From contig JBAHVR010000227.1 of assembly GCA_036898135.1 (NCBI GenBank), positions 1 to 64,000 of the forward strand: DNA of 64,000 nucleotides. Direction: 5' to 3'. Below are positions 1 to 10,230 of this stretch, piece by piece (positions within the stretch are counted from its first letter, which is position 1; every line of letters starts with the position of its first letter). The notes beneath the pieces are model-generated. The model was not told where the DNA came from. It worked only from the letters and a program-made list of their open reading frames with translations, and ran no database searches. A program made the translations under genes and the position numbers. This stretch comes from Oncomelania hupensis (Eukaryota > Mollusca > Gastropoda > Littorinimorpha > Pomatiopsidae).

Positions 1-271
1 TCACAGATCATCACACAAGCCATTCGACAACACGACAGGCTCAGAGCGCCAGGCTTTGAAAGACCATCCTGCAAGGCACTGTGCAAGGAGGCGAAATAAG
101 GAGACAGAAAAAGAGGAGGAAGGTAACATTCGAGAATGAACTGGCTTGACACAGAGCGAAGCCATGAGGGCCGCTGAGGACAGAGACAGACGGAGTACGC
201 TGGTTAAACGATCATCTTCGGTACCTCAACGATTTTAGAGTTACGGGATAGGATATGATAGGATATATAGA
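1..271 (+). mobile_element. LINE 3'-end fragment (family L, copy 1, cut by window start)
   Basis: This is the 3' end of a non-LTR retrotransposon. It encodes degenerate pieces of the conserved RT C-terminal tail seen more fully at 63463-63802 and 21333-21749 (the KLRWYGHVTR ... GRPKKRWEDNIREWTGLTLSEAM type of sequence). It ends in a GGATA-type short tandem tail near 245-271, the usual end for this family here. Relative to the 63.5-kb copy it has several small indels, including loss of the segment around KKRKLRWYGH. It is non-functional. Its 5' limit lies outside the window. Confidence 0.8.
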
Positions 272-895
272 AGAAATCCACAACGTTTCCAAAGAACACT
301 TTAGTCGGGTGTTAGAGCTGAGAAACTCTACACAGCCAATGGGGAAAAGGATACACACAAGAAGAAACATAAATTCTAGTACCTTCTTTTGAGACTACTA
401 AACAACACACACAATAGAATAATATGTATTACTAATTCTAAGCTACTGTAGTGAGCGAACTATCGTACCTAGACGGACTGTGCGGGGCACTCGCTCTTCC
501 CCACGATAAAATGACCAATCAATACTGGACTAGACTGCTACTCTGGCAGCAGCATCCTACCCGGTATATTACGGGTGGGTTGCCTTGGCTAGCTCGCTAA
601 TAGCCCTCTCGCACGTGCGTTGTTTTTTTTCCCTGGCTGACGTCTTTGTTCTTCCAGGCCAAGACGTAGTCGTTGCCACACTGGAAAGCTGAGACTAAAC
701 CGTGGCTTTCGTTCGTCTCTCAAGTAACTTTGTGAGAGTTTCTCGGCGAGTCCCAGCTACGCTGTATGAGTCGGTGTACACAGTTGAAGATAAAAGTGAC
801 ATTATTTGGTTTTCATGTCCAAAACGGCAGTTAAATTTATGAGGAGGAAAAGTGGAGGTATAGTTGTTGTTATCATTGTATTGTTTGAGGAGCTC
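272..895. other. Unassigned intergenic DNA
   Basis: I see no coding region, RNA gene or recognisable repeat in this stretch. It is mixed-composition DNA between a LINE tail and a microsatellite. Confidence 0.5.
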
Positions 896-1009
<114 letters not shown>

Positions 1010-1120
1010 TGTATTAATTGTTCTTTTGTTGTTCTTTTGTTTGTTTTGCGCGCATAGATAAAGAACTAGCGCGTCCAATCAACGCAACTTGTGAGATTCG
1101 TGTGCATTACATCTTCTTGG

Positions 1121-1362
<242 letters not shown>

Positions 1363-1386
1363 AGAGCGCGAGCGGGCGCGTCTATT

Positions 1387-1460
1387 AAGCGTGTATGTGT
1401 GTGTTAGGTGTGTGGGTATGTGTTTGTGTGTGTGTGTGTGTGAGAGAGACAGACAGACAG
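1387..1460. repeat. (GT)n and (ACAG)n simple repeats
   Basis: A GT-rich tract (about 1387-1442) is followed by short GA and GACA/CAGA repeats. Confidence 0.85.
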
Positions 1461-1602
1461 ATAGAAAAGCAGACAAACAGACGGAGAGGCAATTAGAAAC
1501 AGTGAGGCAGGAGCATAACATAGGTGACTACATGACAACCCTAACAAGGTATCGCTACTGATGCGTAACAGAGAATAGAGAACAACATAATGATAAACAT
1601 GC

Positions 1603-1945
1603 TCCATCAGATGAGAGTATAAACTAAGGTCTAGTCAGTGCACGCACGCATTCCATCGCACGGACTTTAAAAAGATCCTGACGCCCATGTTCTAGACGAG
1701 TGAGTGCCGGCTACATAAATACACCTAGCAAGCATTACCACACTTCATTCCCCTCCCCCCCCTCCCCTCTCCCAACATACCCGTTCGCCCAGAATTGTGC
1801 TCAGTTGTCTGGGTGTCAGACGATGGGCGCAAAGGCGGCGAGTGCACGCTCGGGGCGGCTGGAGTTAGATCCTGTATCGGCCAGCGCCTCGAGCAGCTCT
1901 CGAGTTGGAAAAGCGCGCTGTAAGACCGAGTAAATAAGCTAAAAT
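1603..1945 (+). mobile_element. SINE-like repeat family A, nearly full-length copy
   Basis: This copy starts with a block like 'GATGAGAGTATAAACTRAGGTCTAGTC'-type sequence, runs through the family's central GAGTTAGATCCTGTATCGGC core, and ends with a GGAAAAGCGC...TAAATAA tail. The same sequence, in this or the opposite orientation, recurs near 12.0, 28.3, 28.6, 48.5, 50.0, 50.4 and 52.6 kb. It contains no ORF of its own. The AAAT-rich 3' end resembles LINE-mobilised SINEs or LINE 3'UTRs; which of these it is cannot be settled from the sequence alone. This copy is diverged and its tail is short. Confidence 0.75.
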
Positions 1946-1959
1946 GATCTGACATTGAA

Positions 1960-2582
1960 CCAATGGAATACTCCTACTATGAATTGACATCAATAGTGGA
2001 CAATTATTTTCTTTAAAATGTACACAATAATATTTTGTCTAACTCCAGACATTTAACAAAAATTGTCTACAAGTTAAAATTAAATTCATGGAAAACTAAA
2101 TTTTCTAAAGATGTCAAATGTGTATGCTCAAATGCTCTGACTGTAGAACATTTGATATTACATTGCCCATGTCTAAACAAATTATTCATAGAAAATAATA
2201 TTAATACTGTTATCACACAGTACAATGATGTAAAAAAAAATTAGCTGATAATGAATTGATGCTGACAATCGCATCTATTATATCGTGTACACAGAAAGAA
2301 ACAATTTTATAATTATTTTATTCGATGTATTTTAGATGTTAAGATGATGGTGCTTCATTAGGTTACATTGTTTAATCAGTATAATTTCTTATGGGTTTCT
2401 GGTTGCTGCTTTATTCTTTTTCTTCAATTTTGTTTTCTTTTTATCATTATTATTTATGATTTATTTATTTATTGGTATTCCCATTTTTCACCTTATCATT
2501 TACATTATTTTGTTTCTTTGTTTTATAGTCTAAAATCACATAATTTGTGAACAGACTTTAAATAAATTGATTGAATTGAATT
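1960..2582 (+). mobile_element. Non-LTR retrotransposon 3' fragment with C-terminal Cys/His motif
   Basis: A short reading frame (2035-2244, 69 codons, no clear start) contains a Cys-X-Cys ... LTVEHLILHCPC motif. This Cys/His motif is typical of the extreme C terminus of jockey, I and CR1 group LINE ORF2 proteins (zf-RVT-like). AT-rich 3'UTR follows. The fragment ends with AATAAATTGATTGAATTGAAT, a short TTGAA tandem tail of the kind that closes many LINEs. The upstream RT is missing, so this is a 5'-truncated copy. Confidence 0.65.
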
Positions 2583-3300
2583 GAATACGGAAGGAAAGAA
2601 GAGGGAAGTGCAAGCGAAGGAAAGAAAGGAAGCGTACGAAAAACGGACAACATGTTAGGATGGGATGAAGATGAAGGAAGACTTAGGTGGTGTAAATACC
2701 GTAGAGGGATGGGGGAGGAGGAGGAGTCTCGGGGGTAAGGTTGGGGTGGAGGGGGATAGGGGGTTCGAGAACAATGCAGAATTCAAATGAAAAGGTCCTT
2801 TAAGATCATTCATATCAGCGTCAAAGACCTTTCTCAAATTCACAGTGCTTCACCGGAGAAACACAACAACAACAACAACAACAACAAGAATACACTCTTT
2901 CAAAAGTACCGTTTTGAAGAAATAGATTCACAAATTTCGGGTAAATACCTGCTTAAAAGGTCACTGCAACGGTCGACTTCATTCTCTTGTCACTAGTGGA
3001 GAACATATTCATTGAAAGGAATGATTACGGGCTACAAGAATGGGAAGACGGAAGAAAGGGAGCTAGGGTAGGGAAACGTGGACAGGAAGCTGCAGTGAGG
3101 GAAAGAGTACAACATGAAAACAAAAAAAGATGGTTACAAAAGTGGCAGGCTTAGTTGCTAGGGGTTACAGGTAGCAGCGCGCAGCAGACTGTTGATTGAG
3201 ACAGGTGGTGGAGCGTTGCAATCCGTTGTCTCGTACGCTTCGTGTAATAACCCGCCAGGTGAATCATTGCAATTAGCAGGTGGTCTCAGGTGTGCGGTGC
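2583..3300. other. Unassigned intergenic DNA with purine-rich stretches
   Basis: It holds a purine-rich plus-strand stretch (2583-2765), a short (AAC)n at 2863-2886 and otherwise unremarkable DNA. I see no gene. Confidence 0.5.
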
Positions 3301-3311
3301 TCTTCGCTCCC

Positions 3312-3326
3312 TAGTAGTAGTAGGCT

Positions 3327-3393
<67 letters not shown>
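3312..3393. repeat. (AGT)n microsatellite
   Basis: About 25 AGT units, directly abutting a SINE-like tail. Confidence 0.97.
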
Positions 3394-3395
<2 letters not shown>

Positions 3396-3482
3396 GTATT
3401 TGTATAGCGCACATATTTCGCCGTTCTTGGCGACTCAAGGCGCTGGCCGATACAGGATCTAACTCAAGGCGCCAACTGTAGC
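3394..3482 (-). mobile_element. SINE-like family A, short 3' fragment
   Basis: It contains GGCGCTGGCCGATACAGGAT and the ATAGCGC box of family A. The element reads on the minus strand. The 5' part is missing, and the segment next to the ATAGCGC box differs from other copies. Confidence 0.65.
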
Positions 3483-4020
3483 TCTCGGTAGGATTACAAA
3501 CGGTACAGGTCGCCTAATGATAACGTTGGTGTGAGACTACGTTTTGAAAGTGTGTGGTTGGTGTTTTATTGGTTTAAACAAACAATGGTTTATTCAGTTA
3601 AATTTCTGATCTGACAAATACATAAATGCAGTAACAGGAATACACAAAAGGCAAAGCTTAAGTAAGTGCATACCTGGATGAGTTACAATAATCTGTGTCA
3701 GTTTAGGCGGAATAAATACATCATTGAGATACAAAATACATTGCCATCAACACAAGAACAATAACAATGATAAGGAAAACATAATCATAAGCAACATACG
3801 AATGAATTTTAAAAAATATACACAAATGTAATAACAAATAAAAACAAAACAATTAGAAAAAGATAATGAAATAATAACAAAATAATAGCGAGAGATTCAC
3901 TAGGAAACAGTTGCAGCAAGGAGTTTGCTGAAGGTAGGTAGGTACCACGGAAGAAACAAAAAACAACAACAACAACTATCTTTAATATACCAGACAAAAA
4001 TGCAAGCTAACTAGTTACTA

Positions 4021-7000
4021 TTAATGAAAACGGCCTGACAGTCGCAAAAATTCGTGAACAACAGCCACTATAATACTATTCTCCTGCACGGACAAACATT
4101 CGTTGCCATGAAGTAATATTATAACATCTTGAGATTCAAGATTCAGAGTATGTATTGTCTGTGTTCTTGCATTAATAAATAGTGGACAGGAGAGAAAAAA
4201 GTGTTCTGATGTCTCGGCTGGATAATTACATTTACAAGTTGGATCGTCCAATAAATGGCGGCGGAACAAGTCATAATTAAGGTCGCTCATACCGAGTCTC
4301 ATTCTACAGTGCAGAGCCTGTTGGTCGCGTTGACCATAATAATAATGAAGTGGGACTACAGGATCATCTCTTGACAAAAATCTTTTCAAACTACTAGTTG
4401 ATTGACTCGATTGGAGATTTTCAGGCAATTCGTTGAATAAGATGGTTGCAGAAGGTATAAATGATTTCTTGTACATTTCGGTTTTATGAGTGGGAATTTT
4501 TCTTTCAAACGGTCTTCTGCGGTGATATGGATTAGTACTTCTTACAAGCGGAGGTAGCAGGGCACATAGGTGTTCTGGGCAATTATCATTTATCATTTTA
4601 TGGTAAAGTATCAGTTTGTGTCTCTTTCTGCGTTCTTTAAGACTACAAAAACCAGATTCCTGGTAAAGCAGTTCATGACTAGTACCCTTTACTGCTCCTA
4701 TAATGGTTCTGACAGCCTCTAGATGAATTTTTTCAAGAGAATATGAAAGTAGTTCGGTGCAGTTGTCCCATACAACATCAGCGTAATCAAAGTGAGGTAG
4801 GATAAAAGATTTATACATAGTTTCAAGAGCTTTTCGACTTAGTTTATGTTTATATGACCGCAGACATGAAGATAACAAGGTAACCTTACGAATAACAGAC
4901 CTAACGTGTTCATCCCATTTCAAATTGTTCTGAAAGTAGACACCCAGGTGCCTGTGAGATTCACTGTTTTGTAAAATACTATTTCCAAAAGTTAGATCAG
5001 GATCAGGGGATGTGTCACGTTTTACAGTCAATAACTCAGTTTTTGCTTCGTTAAATGTGACCTTCCACTGCCTTGCCCAGTTACAAATCTTTTCAAGGTC
5101 GGAGTTTAGAATTTCAGCACGAACGTCTGGATTTCTCAGTGCTAATGAAATACTTGTATCATCAGCAAACAATTTGATTGTGGATTCAATTTCAGAGACA
5201 ATATCATTAATATAAATCAAAAATAACAATGGACCCAATACAGAACCTTGTGGGACACCAGCAGTAATCTTACTATATTCTGAAGAGCATCCTTTAACAA
5301 CAACAGCCTGTTTACGATGTTCTAAGTAGCTTTTGAACCAGTCAAGAAGTTGTCCTCTAATTCCTACAGCCTCAAGCTTCTTAAGTAGCCCCTTATGCCA
5401 GACTTTATCAAATGCCTTGGAGATGTCACAGAATACAGACTGAACAGTTATTCCTTTGTCGAAAGCTGTGCATAAATCGTTATAGATCACTATCAGCTGG
5501 TTAACCGTAGAGTCTCCAGGGGTAAACCCTGATTGGCAAGGGGTAATAATACCGTAACACTTTAGGTACGAGTAAACGTAACTGTGAACGCATCTTTCAA
5601 ACACCTTACCAACACAGCTTAGCAAAGATACAGGACGATAATTGGTACATTCATCCATAAGACCCTTTTTGTGTATTGGTGTTACATGTGCAATTTTCCA
5701 AATACTTGGGAAGATACCAATTTGAAGACATCGATTAAACAAAGTACAAAGTGGTCCAGAAAGTACGTCAACTGCAGCAATTAATATTCTATTGTGAATT
5801 TTGTCTGGACCCACTGCTTTATTCTTTTCCAAATTGCAAATTACTTTCTTTATATCCTGAGTAGTAAGAACAATAAGATTAATTTCAGTATTTAATCGAG
5901 GTACGTCAGGAGCAGTATCGTCAGCATTTTCTAGTGTTGTTTGTTGAATGAAAAAATCATTGAATGCAGTAGCTTTTTCTGTATCAGTTGTGTGTACAGT
6001 GCCATTAAAGAATACAGGGGGAATATCGTCGTTGATACCTTTTTTATTCATAAAATCTTTTACAAGTTTCCACCATTCCTTTGTGCCGAATTTTGCTGGG
6101 TCGCATGCCTTGTCATTCAGTTCATTTAAATATTCAGCTTTGCGATCTCGAATCTTTCTTGTCACGTGATTCCTGTATTGACGATAAGCTGCCCAGTCTT
6201 GCTCAGTGCCACTACGTTTTGCACGTTTAAAAAGTTTGTGTCTTTGTTTAAGGGCATTTCTTATTTCAACGTTCAGCCATATAGCGTCCTTAGATCGAAC
6301 GGTAACTGTTTTTACGGGCATACTTTTGCATGCCGCTTCAAAAAGAAGTTTAGTAAAGGCTTCTGTGCATTGATTAACGTCTCCTACACCGACGACTTCT
6401 TGCCAATTTATTTCAGACAGCAAAGTGCAAAATAACGTTTCATTTAATTTTTCATAGTTAAACAAAGTTCTTTTAAAGGAAGAGTTCTTAGCAGCTTTAC
6501 TACTAATAGTTGCACAGGGAACGCAATGGTCGCTGCATATTTCGGGCAAGACTTCTACTTGAGAGATAATCTGAGGACTCTGCGTGATAATTAAGTCAAG
6601 TCGTGTACTAGTGTTTTCAGTTATACGTGTGTCGGCATTAGTAAGCTGATGCAGCTGAAACCTGTTCAGAATGTCTACAAGATTTTTTGGGGGAAAGTTA
6701 TAGTCCGCATTAAAATCACCAAGTGCAATAAACTTTGTGCCAGTACTATTGACTTTCTCAAAACTTTCAAGAACTAAATCCCAGTAATCTACAGTAGCGT
6801 GAGGTGGGCGATAGAAAGATCCGATCAACAAAGCACTGTCTACTCTGGTTTCAATCCAAACTGCTTCTAAGTTTGCAACATGCAAATCAGGCCTATGTTT
6901 ACACAACAAAGAATTTTTCACCCATATAGCTACACCACCCCCTCCCTGGGCCACACGGTCTAACCTAACAGGAGCATGGAAATTAGGTAGATCAACGTTG

Positions 7001-7455
7001 CCTGTAAACGATGGAGAGTACCATGTTTCAGAACATGTAATTATATCGTATTTATGACATTCTGCTTCAAGCAAATGTAATTTGTGTGCCATACTTCGGG
7101 CATTAACATGAATCACATTAATATAACTTTCATCTCTAGGTCCAGGGTTGCTTTCAACATCACCACAGCGCAACAAGTGCTTTCTAATCAAACCAATAAG
7201 CCTAATAGACAGAGACGCTTCTTCATCTGGGGTATTATCAGGACGAGCATTTTCATTACGTAACAAGGGCTTAGCAGAAGTATCGCAGACATGGCAAAAA
7301 GCAACAAACAATGCTAGGGGAACATTTTGTGCAAACAACAGCACCATACAAGAAAGAACCATCGACTTATTCTTTAAAAATGTTATGCGATGAGCACGAC
7401 CGTTGGAATAAAAACACCCAATCCTGGCTCTATGTAACACAAGATCACAAGTCAT
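4021..7455 (-). CDS. LINE ORF2: 2A-like leader, APE endonuclease and reverse transcriptase
   Basis: The 1144-residue protein would nick target DNA and reverse transcribe its own RNA at that site. Residues 1-31 are polar. Residues 32-56 form a hydrophobic stretch like a signal peptide if Met32 (7362) is used. Residues 97-106 read CGDVESNPGP, the consensus of a 2A ribosome-skipping motif, with the break expected between Gly105 and Pro106. The APE-type endonuclease (about 111-315) shows Asn118, Glu143, GDFN 246-249, Asp287 and SDH 308-310. The reverse transcriptase (about 540-800) has YRPVS near 606-610, AFDKVWH, GVPQGSVLGP near 733-742 and FADD at 763-766. A C-terminal Cys/His motif (Cys1074, Cys1076, His1085, Cys1090) closes it. 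There is no RNase H domain. This order fits the CR1/Rex-like groups. No stop or frameshift was seen, so the copy may be competent. Confidence 0.92.
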   Translation of the reverse strand: MTCDLVLHRARIGCFYSNGRAHRITFLKNKSMVLSCMVLLFAQNVPLALFVAFCHVCDTSAKPLLRNENARPDNTPDEEASLSIRLIGLIRKHLLRCGDVESNPGPRDESYINVIHVNARSMAHKLHLLEAECHKYDIITCSETWYSPSFTGNVDLPNFHAPVRLDRVAQGGGGVAIWVKNSLLCKHRPDLHVANLEAVWIETRVDSALLIGSFYRPPHATVDYWDLVLESFEKVNSTGTKFIALGDFNADYNFPPKNLVDILNRFQLHQLTNADTRITENTSTRLDLIITQSPQIISQVEVLPEICSDHCVPCATISSKAAKNSSFKRTLFNYEKLNETLFCTLLSEINWQEVVGVGDVNQCTEAFTKLLFEAACKSMPVKTVTVRSKDAIWLNVEIRNALKQRHKLFKRAKRSGTEQDWAAYRQYRNHVTRKIRDRKAEYLNELNDKACDPAKFGTKEWWKLVKDFMNKKGINDDIPPVFFNGTVHTTDTEKATAFNDFFIQQTTLENADDTAPDVPRLNTEINLIVLTTQDIKKVICNLEKNKAVGPDKIHNRILIAAVDVLSGPLCTLFNRCLQIGIFPSIWKIAHVTPIHKKGLMDECTNYRPVSLLSCVGKVFERCVHSYVYSYLKCYGIITPCQSGFTPGDSTVNQLIVIYNDLCTAFDKGITVQSVFCDISKAFDKVWHKGLLKKLEAVGIRGQLLDWFKSYLEHRKQAVVVKGCSSEYSKITAGVPQGSVLGPLLFLIYINDIVSEIESTIKLFADDTSISLALRNPDVRAEILNSDLEKICNWARQWKVTFNEAKTELLTVKRDTSPDPDLTFGNSILQNSESHRHLGVYFQNNLKWDEHVRSVIRKVTLLSSCLRSYKHKLSRKALETMYKSFILPHFDYADVVWDNCTELLSYSLEKIHLEAVRTIIGAVKGTSHELLYQESGFCSLKERRKRHKLILYHKMINDNCPEHLCALLPPLVRSTNPYHRRRPFERKIPTHKTEMYKKSFIPSATILFNELPENLQSSQSTSSLKRFLSRDDPVVPLHYYYGQRDQQALHCRMRLGMSDLNYDLFRRHLLDDPTCKCNYPAETSEHFFLSCPLFINARTQTIHTLNLESQDVIILLHGNECLSVQENSIIVAVVHEFLRLSGRFH
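7138..7176 (-). other. 2A-like translational recoding motif within ORF2
   Basis: The codons for Cys97 to Pro106 carry the core D-V-E-S-N-P-G-P. In picornaviral and retrotransposon 2A sequences this core makes the ribosome skip the Gly-Pro bond, releasing the upstream peptide. It lies immediately before the endonuclease, so it would separate a ~105-residue leader from the enzyme. Confidence 0.85.
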
Positions 7456-8283
7456 TTACGTCACAGTACTCAAAAGTACATCAAAAAGAAAAGTAGCCAG
7501 GAATGGGATCAAGATGACATTAACCAGCATACTTTGCCTGGAACGTGTCAAGATGCAGTAAGTTATCTCCGTAGGCCTCCCAAAGAAAAAGGGTAGTACA
7601 ATGACATATGCAGCATGACTGCAGCATTTTGCAACCGCAAGTGAAATTTCTCTCTTGAAGAAAATGTTAAAGTATAAGAGAAGAAAAAGAATAATACACA
7701 GAAATAAAGATAAGAAAAAGAACGGCATGGACAATGCATTTGGCATAGCATACGATCAAGGGCAGTAAGGGGCGGCCAAAGTGCCAGCAAGCAAAAATAA
7801 AGCATGTGAGTACAGAGCAGGATGACAGAAGTGACAAAGTCTGGGGCAAAAATGTAAACATGCACCGAAGGAGAAAACGACTTGAGTCAGCTGCTCAGCC
7901 GAGGGCCCGTACCCGCCGAGGCGAGAGGGAGCAACCAGCGAGGCGACGCACCGGGCAGGTCCACTACTGACATAGTTTAAACAAAATCCTTGAACATCAA
8001 TACATAGCCGTGAGATCCACCGATACAATCGCCCCACGTGCCGCTCCGTCTGCACCCAGACACACACGCGCCCCAGCTACATGCACTTCAAGCCAGGCTA
8101 TAGCCTGTAGCTAATTAATGTTTTGTTGAAATAGGATTTCAATACAAAGTCAAAAAACTAATCCGAATTACACCAATCGTGACCTGTAATCAGCACCAAA
8201 CACCAAGCAAATCGTGACTTTTTTTACAATCACAAATTAAGTCAAAAAAAATGTTTGCAACAATCACAAGATCATACGAAAAT
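7456..8283. other. Sequence upstream of the LINE ORF2
   Basis: This may be 5'UTR of the minus-strand LINE. Short minus-strand frames of 64-103 codons exist (7456-8067), but none has recognisable domains. I see no convincing gene. Confidence 0.4.
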
Positions 8284-8500
8284 ATACATGTACACATGTA
8301 TACACACACATACACACACATACATATATACACACATATACATACGTCCATACATACATATATATACATACACATGTATATATACACACACACGTATAGG
8401 CATATATACACAAACACATATACCCACACATTATATACATATTATATATATACACATGCATATACACACACACACATACACATCTACATATTTACATACA
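8284..8500. repeat. (CA/TA)n-rich microsatellite (CATA/CACA)
   Basis: Imperfect alternating CATA, CACA and TATA units. The Tyr/His/Thr-rich ORFs on both strands are repeat artefacts. Confidence 0.95.
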
Positions 8501-8539
8501 TATAATTCAACAAGTGATGCTATTATCAAATGTCAAATG

Positions 8540-9800
8540 TCAATGAGAAAAAAGAAAGCTGGTATAGGAGGAAAACTGGTATAGGTTACAGGATATGACG
8601 ACAACAAAGCACTCATGTTTAATACTGAATGAATGAAAGCGATAGTCGTCATTGACTGCAATTTAATTATGAATTATGAAACTACGGGTGTCCGCAACCT
8701 CAAAAGTGGCTGACAAAAATATACATCATGCAGTCAGACTTGTCAAATCTCTAGTAAACAAAACAATACAATACTAGATAAAAGTAATAGTCCTTACATA
8801 AACAATACAACGGTTATACGACAAGTATCTGCAAGTATCATATGTAAATCAAGAAAAAAAAATAAAACTGCTATAGGTTCCAGGAAATGACAGGAACTAA
8901 CAAACAAGTCACTCATATACAATACTGAATGAAAGTGGTAGTCATCTTTGATTGCAATTTAATAATGAATTACTGGTACCCGTAGCCACAGCTGACAACG
9001 GCATTTAATCGAAATGGCCACAACAGTTAGGGGGCATGACCATGCCTAACAAGCACATGGCATGCACGTGTCGCAAATAATAACAATAAATAATAACAAC
9101 ATTAAAAGATCCGCATTTTTTGCCTTCTAATCGTTGACTGTAAACACAATAATCAATAATGCACAACAGCACACAATAGATATTGAATAATATAGAAACA
9201 CATTTCCGCAATCGTCACAGCAGACATACAACCACTATTTATTTGCTATTGTTTAATAAGCTTTGCGCCAGGCCTATTTTCGATGGCAATTCACTATTGT
9301 CATTGGCAGTTTACCCACGGCATTTAATCGAAGTGGCAAGAACCAGTAGGGGGCGTGGCCATGCTATACAAGCACATGGCATGCACGTGGCACAAGTAAT
9401 AACAACATTGAGAGCTCCGCGTTTATGCTATCTATCCGTTGTCTGTGACACACAGTAATCAATAATGCACAAAAACAAACAATGCATATTAAATAATATA
9501 GAAACACATTTCCGCAACCGTCACAAAGGCAGCATGCATAACACATGTCGACACAAACACTGTGAAATTTTACCATAGTTGCTCTGTTAGTCACAATGAT
9601 AATTATGTTTTCTCCATTATTCTCAAACAATCACACACACAATCACTGTTCGTCGTGTTTTTGTATTTCATGCGTACGATTGACCATCACTGATTATTTG
9701 CTGTTGTTTGGTAAGCTTTTGCACCAGGCCTATTTTCGATGGCAATTCACTATTTTCAGTGTTCATTGGCAGTTCATTGTTAAATTGTCGTTTCACGTGC
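8540..9800. repeat. Complex imperfect tandem repeat block with units of about 310-460 bp
   Basis: A ~310-bp segment recurs: 8559-8720 (ACTGGTATAGGTTACAGG ... GACTGCAATTTAAT) matches 8868-9000. A second unit starts at GCATTTAATCGAA near 9001 and again at 9320. The sequence CAGGCCTATTTTCGATGGCA occurs at about 9269 and 9725. Units share long blocks, such as AATATAGAAACACATTTCCG. The array sits between the ORF1-like gene (10231-11349) and the LINE ORF2 (4021-7455). Such arrays can be LINE 5'UTR promoter monomers or unrelated minisatellites; the sequence alone does not decide. Confidence 0.7.
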
Positions 9801-9925
9801 CATAATTGTAATGTTGATGAGTTTGATATGTCACAACCAATAGTCTTTTTGTTTACAACACAAGTCGTTTCAACGCATTTCGACTCAAGAGTTGTATGAG
9901 TTGTCAAGATAACACAATTTAGCAC

Positions 9926-10230
9926 AGGTTGTTTACAGTGTGACCTGTGTCACAGTCACAAACACATTTCATGAATAACATGTAATGAATAACATGTAAT
10001 GAATAACATGATAAAGTAGCATTTAGCATGGCCAATTGAGGGAAATATGATTTGATTACTGGTATTTGATTACTGGGGTATAGATCACAGAGATAATGAG
10101 TGTTTTTTTTTTTATTTGGCTTGTTGTTGTTGATAGTTCTGAGTTGGTCCAAATGTCCAAATCTACAGAGCATATACTAGTAGTGGTATATGCTGGTATG
10201 TTGGTAGTGGCATGAGCTAGAGGATGCAAG
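9926..10230. other. Spacer after the ORF1-like gene
   Basis: It contains a short triplication of 'ATGAATAACATGTA' at about 9970-10010 and a poly-T/poly-A interruption at 10104-10113. I see no recognisable coding sequence. Confidence 0.45.

Larger units (their letters stand above)
3558..7455 (-). mobile_element. CR1-like non-LTR retrotransposon (LINE) with intact ORF2
   Basis: The minus-strand element comprises ORF2 (4021-7455) and an AT-rich 3'UTR down to about 3558. The 3' end reads AACCAATAAAACACCAA, a short direct repeat like the tandem octamer-type tails of CR1-group LINEs. A matching end occurs at 11820-11850. The 5' boundary is not defined: the coding start is at 7455, and no target duplication was found. 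The uninterrupted 1144-codon frame suggests a fairly recent insertion. Confidence 0.75.

Noticed and set aside
8190..8584. Tyr/His/Thr-rich and Cys/Val/Tyr-rich frames on both strands
   Set aside because: Artefact of the CATA/CACA microsatellite.
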